This document shows positions 24,000-32,664 of a DNA stretch of 64,000 nt, in pieces. The stretch lies in contig CAZDQF010000013.1 in NCBI GenBank assembly GCA_964507445.1, positions 62,001 through 126,000 of the forward strand, read 5' to 3'. Source of the DNA: GCA-2683135 sp964507445. GTDB taxonomy: Bacteria > Planctomycetota > GCA-002687715. The number at the start of each line of letters is the position of its first letter. Position 1 is the first letter of the stretch. A model generated the notes under the pieces. The model did not search any database. It was not told the DNA's origin and worked only from the letters and a program-made list of their open reading frames with translations. A program made the position numbers and the translations under genes.

Positions 24000-26900
24000 A
24001 TGACATCTCAAGAGCACATCCCCGAGAAGGACCCCATCGAGGAGGGGTCCATCCTCTGGCCCACATTCATCTCCATCGTCGTCCTGCTCCTCGTCTCCGC
24101 CTGGTCCCTGTATGACGAGTTCTACACCCGCCGCCCGTACAAGAAGTACCAGGCTGAGTGGGTGGACATCGCCGCTCGCGCCTACCAGGCGAAGATGGGT
24201 GACGCGGTGAAGAACATGGACGCCTTGAAGGAGAGCGAGGGATACAAGCAACTGGAGGCGGACTGGATCTCCCGGCGCGAAGCCGCGGGCAAGCCCTACG
24301 CCGACCTCCAGGCGGAGTTGAACAACGAGGTGGCGCCGCGGTTGGCGGTGCTCGGCGAACCGGTGAAGGAGACCCGCTCCATGGTCTCGGCCCTCACCTA
24401 TCGCATCGAACGCTCCCGCGAACACGAGGACGAGAACGAAGAGCGCTCCTACCTGGCGGAGCTGGACAAGGTCAAGCGCCAGACCCATGTCCTCAACTTC
24501 CCCGGCGGCGAGACCGTGGAGTGGGACTACGACCAGATGCTGGCGGAGTTCAACCGGCTCAAGGCCTACCAGGGGCGGGTGCAGAAGCGGATGGCGGAGG
24601 TGAAGGCCGGGGAGTCGGCCGCGCGCAACGCCCTCAACGCATTCGTTGACAAGTACATGGTGGGGCCCAAGCCCGACGCCATCCAGAAGCTCGTCACCGC
24701 GGTCGAGGACTTCGAGCCGGGGATCAAGCAGATCCACATCAAGTACGACGACGGCGAGCTCATCGAGCGGTGCGAGTCATGCCACCTGGGGACCCTGTCG
24801 CCGGTGCCCCTGACCGTGGACGAGGTGGGGGGGCGCAAGGAGTTCATCTCGCACCCGCGCCCCGAGCTGTTGGACATCCACGACTCGGACGTGATGGGTT
24901 GCAGCCCCTGCCACGGGGGCAACGGCATCGCCACCCAGACCGTGGAGCTGGCCCACGGGCGCAACAAGTACTGGCTGTGGCCCATGTTCTATCCGGAGAA
25001 CACGGAGGCGGGTTGCGTCCAGTGCCACATGGAGGACCTCTACCTCCCCGGCGCCGAGACCCTGAACCACGGCCGTCACCTCTACAAGTGGCGCGGCTGC
25101 GTCGGCTGTCACCGTCATGAGCAGTTCACCGCCGAGGAGGACGAGTTCAAGGCGCTCAGCAACCAGGTGGCCTCCTCGGCCAAGTTGATCGAGGAGACGG
25201 AGCTCAAGATCGCGCGCCTTCGCGCGCTGCCGGGGATGCTCGAGGACGATGAGGCCATCGCCCAGGCGTTCGCCGACGAGCGCACGGAGACCCAGAGCCT
25301 CTACCTGCAGCAGGCGGAGCACGAGACCCTGACCCAGGAGTTGGCAGGGCTCAAGATGGAGGTGAAGAACATCGGCCCCAACCTCAAGGAGGTGGCGGCC
25401 AAGCTCCGTCCCGGTTGGCTGCACGGGTGGCTCATGAACCCCCGCGCCTTCCGCCCGGACACCAAGATGCCCAATTTCCGCCTGGATTCGGATCAGGCAT
25501 GGGCCATCGCCGCCTACCTCTGGCAGAACTCCGACCCGGTGGAGTTCAACCGCGACATCCCGGAGGGGGACGAGGAGCGCGGCGGGTGGTTGGTGACGGC
25601 TCGGGGTTGCCTCGGCTGCCACAAGGCCACCACCGAGGAGTACGACGACGTGGGGGCCAACTTCGCCGCCAACCTGTCTCGGGAGGGAGAGAAGGCCAAC
25701 TACCCGTATCTGGCCAGTTGGGTCCAGAATCCTCGTCACCACAACGAGTTCACGGTCATGCCTTCGTTGCGCCTGAGCGACGAGGAGTCCCGCGACATCG
25801 CTGCCTTCCTGAAGGCCAGCGGCCGCGAGGACGTGACCTACGACGACGCCGCGGCTTTGCAGATCCTCCAGCGGGAAGACCTGTTCGCCACCGGCGAGGA
25901 GTTGGTGAAGCACCTCGGTTGCGCCGGTTGCCACGAGATCAAGGGGCTGGAGAACGAGGACCGGGTCGGCGTGGAGCTCACGAAGGAGGGGAGCAAGCCT
26001 CTGGAGCGGCTGGACTTCGGCACCCTGACTCACGACTACTACAAGGCGGGTGAGTACAAGCACAAGTGGTTCTTCGAGGACAAGCTGTACAACCCGGCCA
26101 TCTGGGACACGGACAAGCACAAGCCGGACTACTACGACAAGCTGAAGATGCCCAACTTCTTCCCCATGGTTCCGGAGAAGAAGGAGATCGAGGCGGAGCT
26201 GGCCAAGCTGGACCCCGACGGCGATGAGTACGACGCGGAGAGGGCCCAGCTCGACGCGCAGTTGCAGGTCCATACGGATGTCAACGCTCTGACCACCTTC
26301 CTGCTGGGCAGCGTCGATCCGAACCTGCCGCCGAGCCTCGAGTACGCCCCCAAGGGCTTGAAGAAGGACATCCAGGCCGGTTGGTGGGTGATCAAGAAGT
26401 ACAACTGTGACGGGTGTCACCAGGTGCTCCCGGGGGTCCAGCCGGACCTCTGGTACCTGGAGATCTACGACGACACGGCGGACTTCGAGGGCGTCCCGGG
26501 CAAGAACGGTCGGCCGCCCACCCTCGTGGGGCAGGGCACGCGCACGGACCCGGATTGGCTCATGGGCTTCCTCCATGATCCCTCCTTGTCTCCCACGGGC
26601 GATCCCATGGATCGCAACGGCGTTCGCCAAGGGTTGGCGGCGCGTATGCCGACGTTCTATCTCTCCGAGCGTGAGCGCGGGAAGCTGGTGCGTTTCTTCA
26701 CCGCCATGGCCAACATGTCGCGCAACTACGAGCGGCCGGTGGTGCCCGCCCTGGAGGGCGAGATGCTCGACCTCGGACGAGCGGTCTTCACCGCAGGGGA
26801 TTGCGCCAACTGCCACCTCCTGGGCGGGGAGGCCAACATCAACCCGGCGACCACCTACGCCCCCAGCTTCGAGCCGGTGGCGCAGCGGATCAAACCGGAC

Positions 26901-27173
26901 TGGGTGCACCGTTGGGTGACGGTGCCGCAGTCGGTGATCCCCGGTACCGCCATGCCGGCGCTGCTCAAGCAGGTGGACGCGGCCGGAGGCGGCAAGCGTT
27001 GGGTCCTGGACGTGGACGGCGTCAGCGACGCGGTGAAGCGTCGGGTGGGAACAGGGATGCTCGAAAAGCTCCGGAACTATCCCGGGGATCACGCGGACCT
27101 CCTGCGCAGCTACTTCGCCAACTGGAACGAGACGGAGGCGGAGTTCCAGCGGAAGAAGCGAGCGATCAACTGA
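24000..27173 (+). CDS. Eight-heme membrane-anchored cytochrome c, complex III partner
   Basis: A 1057-residue protein with one N-terminal helix (about residues 17-37) and a periplasmic body. Eight CxxCH heme sites start at residues 258, 301, 339, 367, 537, 641, 803 and 935. The first four are clustered like a tetraheme module; the last four are spaced like consecutive mono-heme cytochrome c domains, with axial Met candidates such as 'TKMPNFRL', 'TVMPSLRL', 'ARMPTFYL' and 'TAMPALLK'. A coiled-coil linker lies between sites four and five. In this operon it replaces cytochrome c1/f as the electron exit of the Rieske/cytochrome b complex. Confidence 0.92.
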   Translation: MTSQEHIPEKDPIEEGSILWPTFISIVVLLLVSAWSLYDEFYTRRPYKKYQAEWVDIAARAYQAKMGDAVKNMDALKESEGYKQLEADWISRREAAGKPYADLQAELNNEVAPRLAVLGEPVKETRSMVSALTYRIERSREHEDENEERSYLAELDKVKRQTHVLNFPGGETVEWDYDQMLAEFNRLKAYQGRVQKRMAEVKAGESAARNALNAFVDKYMVGPKPDAIQKLVTAVEDFEPGIKQIHIKYDDGELIERCESCHLGTLSPVPLTVDEVGGRKEFISHPRPELLDIHDSDVMGCSPCHGGNGIATQTVELAHGRNKYWLWPMFYPENTEAGCVQCHMEDLYLPGAETLNHGRHLYKWRGCVGCHRHEQFTAEEDEFKALSNQVASSAKLIEETELKIARLRALPGMLEDDEAIAQAFADERTETQSLYLQQAEHETLTQELAGLKMEVKNIGPNLKEVAAKLRPGWLHGWLMNPRAFRPDTKMPNFRLDSDQAWAIAAYLWQNSDPVEFNRDIPEGDEERGGWLVTARGCLGCHKATTEEYDDVGANFAANLSREGEKANYPYLASWVQNPRHHNEFTVMPSLRLSDEESRDIAAFLKASGREDVTYDDAAALQILQREDLFATGEELVKHLGCAGCHEIKGLENEDRVGVELTKEGSKPLERLDFGTLTHDYYKAGEYKHKWFFEDKLYNPAIWDTDKHKPDYYDKLKMPNFFPMVPEKKEIEAELAKLDPDGDEYDAERAQLDAQLQVHTDVNALTTFLLGSVDPNLPPSLEYAPKGLKKDIQAGWWVIKKYNCDGCHQVLPGVQPDLWYLEIYDDTADFEGVPGKNGRPPTLVGQGTRTDPDWLMGFLHDPSLSPTGDPMDRNGVRQGLAARMPTFYLSERERGKLVRFFTAMANMSRNYERPVVPALEGEMLDLGRAVFTAGDCANCHLLGGEANINPATTYAPSFEPVAQRIKPDWVHRWVTVPQSVIPGTAMPALLKQVDAAGGGKRWVLDVDGVSDAVKRRVGTGMLEKLRNYPGDHADLLRSYFANWNETEAEFQRKKRAIN

Positions 27174-27193
27174 CCGCGTGGAGAGGGCTGCCC

Positions 27194-28015
27194 GTGGCTA
27201 CAGCGACACGTAAGCGCAGCCCTCTCCTCATCATCGTGATCATCGTCGTGACGGCCCTGGCGGCCGTCGCCGCGTGGCGCAACAGCTCCTTCAAGAACCA
27301 CCTGACGGACGACCAGGTCCACGCGTTGCTCTCCGACCCGGAGGCGGCCCCCCGTGACGTCCAGCATGCCCTCAGCCAGCTGGAGGAGCGCCTCGCTCCG
27401 CAGTACCCGGGGCGGGAGCGGTTCCGCGATTCCGTGGTCCGGCTCGCCACGGACGCGCCGCCGGAGATCCGGCGGCAGGTGGCGTGGGTCATGGGTCGTG
27501 AGCCCGCAGAGGTCTACCGTTCGACCCTGGTACGCCAACTGGAAGACGAGGACGTGGCGGTGCGACTCAACGCCGCCTGCTCGTTGTCCAACTTCCGTGA
27601 CTCGCTGGCCCGACGACCGCTGCTGAAGGGCCTGGAGCCCTTTCGGATCCTGGCTCCTGTCAGCGGGACGCTGGACCTCAAGGTGGACGTGGATCAACCG
27701 GCCAGCAGCGGCGCCGCCCTCGGAGTCGTTGAGGGCTCGGAGGAGCCCCGTGACATCCGCACTCCGCTGAGCGGATTCGTCCAGGGCCTGCCCGCTGGCA
27801 AGGACGGGGCGGTCACGGCCGGGGACCCGGTGCTGCTGCTGGCGCCGGACCCCAAGGTGATCCTCAACGTCCTGGTGGCGCTAAGGACCGTGGGCAAGTC
27901 CGCCGATGTGCCCGCGCTCAAGCCCTTCGCCGAGGGCACCGTGGAGCGCATGAACCAGGAGGTTCAGGACGCCGCGAGCGCCACGATCAAGGCCATCGAG
28001 CGGCGCGGCCGTTAG
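27194..28015 (+). CDS. Membrane-anchored HEAT-repeat and lipoyl-like domain protein
   Basis: A 273-residue product. The GTG start at 27194 is preceded by GGAGAGGG and is the only start after the cytochrome stop. A transmembrane anchor (about residues 10-28) is followed by HEAT-like helices ('APRDVQHALSQLEERL', 'VAVRLNAACSLSNF'). Next comes a beta-rich segment with the biotinyl/lipoyl hammerhead pattern ('ILAPVSGTLDLKVDVDQPA', 'DIRTPLSGFVQGL', 'VTAGDPVLLLAPD') but no modifiable Lys in an M-K-M/D-K-A context. Its function is unknown. As the last gene of the complex III operon, it may be an assembly or scaffold subunit. Confidence 0.7.
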   Translation: MATATRKRSPLLIIVIIVVTALAAVAAWRNSSFKNHLTDDQVHALLSDPEAAPRDVQHALSQLEERLAPQYPGRERFRDSVVRLATDAPPEIRRQVAWVMGREPAEVYRSTLVRQLEDEDVAVRLNAACSLSNFRDSLARRPLLKGLEPFRILAPVSGTLDLKVDVDQPASSGAALGVVEGSEEPRDIRTPLSGFVQGLPAGKDGAVTAGDPVLLLAPDPKVILNVLVALRTVGKSADVPALKPFAEGTVERMNQEVQDAASATIKAIERRGR

Positions 28016-28027
28016 CCGCGAGGCGGG

Positions 28028-28354
28028 TCAGTAGGGCAGCGAGCCGTTGTCCGACTCCCAGTCCCCGGTGGGGGTCATGACGATGGCGTCCCAGGGGCAG
28101 CCGTCGAGCCAGGTGCCCTCCGGGCCCTTGGTGATGCACTTGCGGCAGCCGATGCACTTGAGCGGGTCGACCCAGATATAGCCGAACGGGCCGTGGGCCT
28201 CGTCCTGGATGAGGTTCATGCAGTCCTCTACCGGGCAGAGCGGGATGCACGTGGGCGCCCCGGCGCAGCCGGTGCACTGGTCGGTGATGACCGCCATCTC
28301 CTTCGGCTTCTTCTTACGCTGGGTGGAGATGAGTGCTTTGGTCTTGGTGGCCAT
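28028..28354 (-). CDS. 2[4Fe-4S] ferredoxin
   Basis: This 108-residue protein has two Cys clusters. The first runs 'CTGCAGAPTC', then 'CPVEDC'; the second is 'CIGCRKC' with a later 'GCPWDAI'. The pattern fits a dicluster bacterial ferredoxin with an enlarged second loop. It is cytoplasmic (basic, no signal peptide). ATG at 28354 was chosen as the first Met giving a normal ferredoxin length. It converges on the complex III operon, 12 bp from its end; whether it feeds that complex is unknown. Confidence 0.88.
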   Translation of the reverse strand: MATKTKALISTQRKKKPKEMAVITDQCTGCAGAPTCIPLCPVEDCMNLIQDEAHGPFGYIWVDPLKCIGCRKCITKGPEGTWLDGCPWDAIVMTPTGDWESDNGSLPY

Positions 28355-28441
28355 GGGTCGTAAACGCTCCGGCCCCCATTTTATCGGCTCAGAGACCTCC
28401 AGCAACCCCGGCTCAACCTGATGGTCGGGCAAAGATCCGGG

Positions 28442-28936
28442 TCAGGTCTGGCTGCCGGCCCGGTCGCGGAGGAAGGGCTCGATTTCCCTGAGGATGGACT
28501 GGGCGTCGTGGACCCCCTGCGCTTGCCACACCAGCCGGCCCTCGACGAACAGGGCCACGCACTTCTCGCCCAGCGTGGGGTGGGCACCGACGATCCCGGG
28601 GTTGGCCTCGATGTCGAGCCAGAAGACGCTCATGCGGTCACCTTCGGCGGCGGCCAGCTGCGCCACCTGGGCCTCGATGACCCGGTCGCCGATGGACCAC
28701 TTGTGGTGAGCGTGGACGAGGACCGGGCGGGTCGCCTCGAGCACGTCGAGCTCCCAGGTCATGTCCGTCAACTGGGGGAGCTCGGGTTTCCGCTTCTTGT
28801 TCTTGGCGGCGAGGATCAGCGCCAGCGCCGTGGGCAGCAGCACGGCGGCCCACATCCACCAGCCGAGGAACCACTCGTTGGCCTGGCTCTGGTTCTCCGA
28901 ACCGGGTTCGAACTGCTGCAGGAGAAAGCTGATCAT
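28442..28936 (-). CDS. Membrane-anchored thioredoxin-fold protein lacking CxxC
   Basis: A 164-residue protein. An N-terminal helix (about residues 24-44) is followed by a soluble domain with thioredoxin-like order: strand 'RPVLVHAHHKWSIGD', helix, strand 'RMSVFWLDIEANP', the cis-Pro-like turn 'GAHPTLGEKCVALFVEGR' and a final helix. The active-site CxxC is replaced by H-H-K-W, so disulfide chemistry is unlikely. Its start overlaps the stop of the upstream membrane protein by 4 bp. Function unknown. Confidence 0.65.
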   Translation of the reverse strand: MISFLLQQFEPGSENQSQANEWFLGWWMWAAVLLPTALALILAAKNKKRKPELPQLTDMTWELDVLEATRPVLVHAHHKWSIGDRVIEAQVAQLAAAEGDRMSVFWLDIEANPGIVGAHPTLGEKCVALFVEGRLVWQAQGVHDAQSILREIEPFLRDRAGSQT

Positions 28937-29448
28937 GGCCGGAGGCCTCCTTGCGCTTGAGCGCGCTCCGCTTCCCAGGCCCGTTTGCCTCGTCGCCAAT
29001 GGACCATGGTGGCGACCCAACCGGTGGAGGAGAGGACGATCTGCACCCCCAGGAACCACCAGACGGGGGCGGGCTCGGTCCTGGCGGGTTCGGGGAACAG
29101 GAAGTACTGGGACACGACCGCCACCAGACTGGTCAGCAGCAGCACCGTCCCCCACGTGCTGCGCAGCCCCATGTCTCGCATCAGTGTGGTGTAGAACACG
29201 GTCCAGGCGCCGAGGAACTGGGCGCCATAGACACATAGGGTCACCGGGTCCACGGGGGACCGGCCCAGGAACGCGGGGGCATGGCGCAGGTGGTCGAGGA
29301 TCAGTAGCTGGAAGAGCACGTACAGCAGGGCCGGATGGACCAGGTTCAGCGCCATGTCCCAGATCCTCCGGTTCATGTCCGCCGTGGTCTCTTCTTCAAG
29401 ATCCCGGGGGCCGTTCGTGGGCGCTTCCATGGTTCCGGATGGTAACAC
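28933..29448 (-). CDS. Four-helix membrane protein of unknown function
   Basis: A 171-residue protein with four predicted transmembrane helices (around 'HPALLYVLFQLLILDHL', 'VYGAQFLGAWTVFYTTL', 'WGTVLLLTSLVAVVSQYFL' and 'FLGVQIVLSSTGWVATM'). The start could be 29448 or the Met at 29430. No family was recognised. It is coupled to the thioredoxin-fold gene (ATGA overlap) and lies just right of the respiratory locus. Confidence 0.6.
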   Translation of the reverse strand: MLPSGTMEAPTNGPRDLEEETTADMNRRIWDMALNLVHPALLYVLFQLLILDHLRHAPAFLGRSPVDPVTLCVYGAQFLGAWTVFYTTLMRDMGLRSTWGTVLLLTSLVAVVSQYFLFPEPARTEPAPVWWFLGVQIVLSSTGWVATMVHWRRGKRAWEAERAQAQGGLRP

Positions 29449-29518
29449 CGGGGAGACCGGGATCTCAGCGGGGATACGGGCCCGGGTGTACCCTGGCCCG
29501 TCTATTCAGGAGGCTCCC

Positions 29519-31171
29519 ATGTTCCGAACCGCGCTCGTCCTCGCCGTCGTCTGGTCTTCCACCCTGGCCCAGGACCCCATGGTGGCCAAGATCGTCAAGG
29601 AAGGTCAGGAGAACTCCCAGGTGATGCGTCACCTGGACCAACTCACCAACAAGATCGGTCCCCGACTGACCAGCTCGGACCGCCTCACTCAGGCCGGAGA
29701 ATGGGCGGTGGAGCAGTTCAGGGGCTGGGGCCTGGAAGCACGCCTGGAGCAATGGGGCACGTTCCCCGTGGGCTTCAATCGCGGGCCGTGGTCCGGTCGC
29801 ATGACGGCGCCGACGGTCCGGGCGTTGACCTTCACCACCGCGGCGTGGAGCGCCGGCACCACAGGGAAGCAGTCCGGTGAGGCCATCCTTGCGCCGCGGG
29901 ACGTGGACGGCGTTCGTGGGTTGAAGGGCAAGCTGGGGGGCAAGTGGGTCCTCAAGCACCCGTCCGCGGGCCGTCGGCGCGGCCGGGTCGGCGGCGGCGA
30001 TCGCATGGGTCGTGAGGCCACGGAGTTGCTGGCGCAGATGTGCCGTGAGGAAGGGGCCCTGGGCACGGTCACCACCTCCGGTCAGGAGATCGTCCGGACC
30101 TCGGGCAACCACCGGATCTCCTGGGACGCGCTGCCCACGGACGTGTCCATCACGGTGACCAAGGGGGACTTCGAAGCCCTCCAGGCGGCGCTTGGCAGCG
30201 GCGAGAAGACGGTCCTCGAGTTCGACATCCGCAACTGGTTCCGCGAAGGGCCGATCCCTCTCTACAACGTCATCGCCGACATCAAGGGAACGGAGAAGCC
30301 GGACGAGTACGTGGTCGTGGGGGGACACCTGGACTCCTGGGACGGAGCGACGGGGACCACGGATAACGGGACCGGAGCCTCCACCACCCTGGAGGCGGCG
30401 CGCATCCTGGCCAGCGCGGGGGCGCGACCCAAGCGCACCATCCGCTTCATGCTCTGGTCCGGTGAAGAGCAGGGGCTGCTGGGTTCGGCGGCGTGGTGCA
30501 AGCAGAACCAGGACGCCCTGGATCGGGTGAGCGGCTGCTTCGTCCACGACGGCGGGACCAATTACGTGGCAGGCATCCGCGGCACCCCGACACAGCAGGA
30601 GCAGCTACAAGCCGCCTTCGGCCCCTGCACCACGGTCTCCGAGGAGTTCCCGTTCACCATCGGAGAGGTCAACCGCTTGCGCGGCGGCGGCAGTGATCAT
30701 GGGAGCTATCTGGCTCACGGTGTGCCCGGATACTTCTGGAGCCAGAAGGGGCGGGCCAAGTACACCTACGGCTGGCATACGCAGAACGACACCTATGACC
30801 TGGCGGTCCCGGAGTATCAACGGCACTCCGCTACGGTCATCGCCCTCGGCGCCTACGGCGTGGCCAACCTGGACGGCCTCCTGGACCGCACCAACATGCG
30901 TAGCACGGCAGAGGCCACGCCCCTGGAGCGTCGATTCGGATTGCAGTTCGACCGGGGAACCCTCAAGGTCACGGGTTTCACCAATGAGCGCGGAGTGGCC
31001 GCCAAGGCGGGGGTCAAGGCGGGCGACGTGCTGGTGGAGTTGGATGGGGTCCGGCTGAAGTCAGACCGCTTCATCCTCAGGGCCACGGCGAACAACGGCG
31101 AACCCGCCAAGAACCTGGTGATCGACAGATCCGGTCAGCGAGTTGAATTGAAGGTGCTGTGGGACAAGTAG
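29519..31171 (+). CDS. Secreted M28 metallopeptidase with C-terminal PDZ domain
   Basis: A 550-residue product with AGGAGG just upstream of ATG 29519 and a signal peptide ('MFRTALVLAVVWSSTLAQ'). A PA-type insert region follows, then the M28 core. Di-zinc ligands are visible: His in 'GGHLDSWDG', Asp in 'TTDNGTGAS', Glu pair in 'WSGEEQGLLGS', Asp in 'VHDGGTNY' and His in 'GGSDHGSY'. The last ~90 residues form a PDZ-like domain ('NERGVAAKAGVKAGDVLVELDG' region). It is an extracytoplasmic aminopeptidase or carboxypeptidase; specificity unknown. Confidence 0.9.
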   Translation: MFRTALVLAVVWSSTLAQDPMVAKIVKEGQENSQVMRHLDQLTNKIGPRLTSSDRLTQAGEWAVEQFRGWGLEARLEQWGTFPVGFNRGPWSGRMTAPTVRALTFTTAAWSAGTTGKQSGEAILAPRDVDGVRGLKGKLGGKWVLKHPSAGRRRGRVGGGDRMGREATELLAQMCREEGALGTVTTSGQEIVRTSGNHRISWDALPTDVSITVTKGDFEALQAALGSGEKTVLEFDIRNWFREGPIPLYNVIADIKGTEKPDEYVVVGGHLDSWDGATGTTDNGTGASTTLEAARILASAGARPKRTIRFMLWSGEEQGLLGSAAWCKQNQDALDRVSGCFVHDGGTNYVAGIRGTPTQQEQLQAAFGPCTTVSEEFPFTIGEVNRLRGGGSDHGSYLAHGVPGYFWSQKGRAKYTYGWHTQNDTYDLAVPEYQRHSATVIALGAYGVANLDGLLDRTNMRSTAEATPLERRFGLQFDRGTLKVTGFTNERGVAAKAGVKAGDVLVELDGVRLKSDRFILRATANNGEPAKNLVIDRSGQRVELKVLWDK

Positions 31172-31252
31172 TTGGGGCTGCTCGAGGTGTCCGTCGGTGA
31201 TGCCTCGAGCGGACCGCGCTGCGTCTCCGGGGTTTACTTTCGCGCTCCCCTT

Positions 31253-31285
31253 CTCTACGTTCGGGCCGACTCACCGGACGTAGAG
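31253..31285. terminator. Strong hairpin downstream of M28 peptidase
   Basis: CTCTACGTTCGG (31253-31264) pairs over 12 positions (one G-U) with CCGGACGTAGAG (31274-31285), leaving a 9-nt loop. It lies 82 bp after the M28 stop. There is no T-run after it, so it may be a processing or stability element or a Rho-linked structure rather than an intrinsic terminator. The rest of 31172-31406 shows nothing else recognisable. Confidence 0.45.
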
Positions 31286-31406
31286 ACAATCGCAGTTCGT
31301 GGTCTTTCCCTGAGGGGGGAATGCACCTGGCTGCTCTCACAGATCGAGGATTGCCCAATGCGCTTCTCGGGGGTGCATTGTCCTCGTTCCTTGCCTGAGG
31401 GTTGGC

Positions 31407-31652
31407 GTGGAGAGTCAAGAGAGTCAATTTTTCCCGAAGGCCATCGCGCGTGCCATGGCTGACCTGCTGAGGGTGGACCCCAGCTTCCCGGAAGACCTGC
31501 CGTACGCAAAGCAGGAGCAGTGGGAGATGCGGTTCCTCGCCTGGGAGCAGGGCCTGAATGTCGAGGAAGGGGTCGCCATGCTCCGTGAGCGAGCTGCGCT
31601 GAAGCGCTGCGCCAGGCGTTCCCTGCCCCATCTGGGTTTCCTGCAGCAGTAG
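31407..31652 (+). CDS. Small hypothetical protein
   Basis: A possible 81-residue protein starting at GTG 31407, with a GAGGG about 7 nt upstream. It is mostly helical and charged ('WEMRFLAWEQGLNVEEG', 'MLRERAALKRC'), with no signal peptide, helix anchor or family match that I recognise. Codon use is less GC-biased than in neighbouring genes. It may be a real small gene or a chance frame in an otherwise empty 500-bp gap. Confidence 0.35.
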   Translation: MESQESQFFPKAIARAMADLLRVDPSFPEDLPYAKQEQWEMRFLAWEQGLNVEEGVAMLRERAALKRCARRSLPHLGFLQQ

Positions 31653-31668
31653 ACCAAGCAGGGGTCGA

Positions 31669-32664
31669 TCAGGTCGCTGAGAGGCTGACGGACCGCGTCC
31701 GGATGGTGGCTCCGATGAGCTTGTAAAGGACCCGGGCACCCACGTTGGCGTTCCACTGATCGTCGTCAGCGCCCGGCGTCACCTCCACCAGATCGAATCC
31801 GACGATGCGTCGTCCGGACGACACCACGGCGTTGAGGATGGCGCAGGCCTGCTGAAACGAGAGCCCGCCAGGGACAGGCGTTCCGGTGTTGGGGCACAGG
31901 GCCGGGTCCAGGCCGTCGATGTCGAAGGACACGTAGACGTCCTGTGGGAGGCACTGGGCCATCTCCCGGGCCTGGGCCGCGAACGGTCGGCCCTGGAGTT
32001 CGGCGTCCCGCAGCTCCGTATCCAGGAAGGGGACAATCCGACCCCCGGAGGCGCGGACCAGGGACATCTCTTCCTCGCAGTAGTCCCGCACTCCGACGGA
32101 GACGATGCGGGCCACCCCGGGGACGCGTTCGAGCACGTTGCGCATGACGCTGGCATGTGACCAGGTGAAGCCCTCGTAGGCCGCTCTCAGGTCGAAGTGA
32201 GCGTCGAAATGGAGGATGCCGAGACCGGGGCAACGACGGGCGTGGGCCTCGATGCTGGCGAAGGGGACCGAATGATCGCCGCCGATGACGCCCACCACCC
32301 GGCCGGTGTCGAGCAGTGACTCCACCTCCGAGCCGAGCCATGCGTTCAGGCGTTCCCCCATGGCGTCGGCGGTGTCCGTGCCGCCGTCGCGGGCCTTCTT
32401 GCTCCAGCCCCTGACACGCTCGGCCTCGGGCTGTTGGCAGATGCCGAAGCGGTAGGGCCGTCCGTGATCCCCGTCCAGGAGATCCACCTGGACGCTGGCT
32501 TCGAGGATGGATCGCGGTCCGTTGACGGTCCCTGTGCCGTAGCTCACGGTGGCTTCGAACGGGACGGGGATGAGGTGGATGAGCGACTCGTCGGGTCCGT
32601 GCCCCAGGCCGAAGATGCCCTGCCCCTCTTCAGTGGCGTCGTTCAGCAGCGGCTGTCGGGTCAC
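31669..32664 (-). CDS. Ureohydrolase (agmatinase/arginase family)
   Basis: A cytosolic Mn-dependent hydrolase of 331 residues. The three metal motifs are clear: 'GGDHSVPF', 'DAHFDLR' (here D-A-H-F-D) and 'SFDIDGLDPALCP'. Agmatinase (putrescine formation) is the likeliest activity, but arginase, formiminoglutamase or guanidinobutyrase cannot be excluded. The GTG start at 32664 overlaps the stop of the NYN-domain gene. Confidence 0.85.
   Translation of the reverse strand: MTRQPLLNDATEEGQGIFGLGHGPDESLIHLIPVPFEATVSYGTGTVNGPRSILEASVQVDLLDGDHGRPYRFGICQQPEAERVRGWSKKARDGGTDTADAMGERLNAWLGSEVESLLDTGRVVGVIGGDHSVPFASIEAHARRCPGLGILHFDAHFDLRAAYEGFTWSHASVMRNVLERVPGVARIVSVGVRDYCEEEMSLVRASGGRIVPFLDTELRDAELQGRPFAAQAREMAQCLPQDVYVSFDIDGLDPALCPNTGTPVPGGLSFQQACAILNAVVSSGRRIVGFDLVEVTPGADDDQWNANVGARVLYKLIGATIRTRSVSLSAT

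Noticed and set aside
28442..28936. Second selenoprotein candidate: thioredoxin-fold protein lacking CxxC
   Set aside because: The frame has no internal UGA, and the active-site position encodes H-H-K-W directly.
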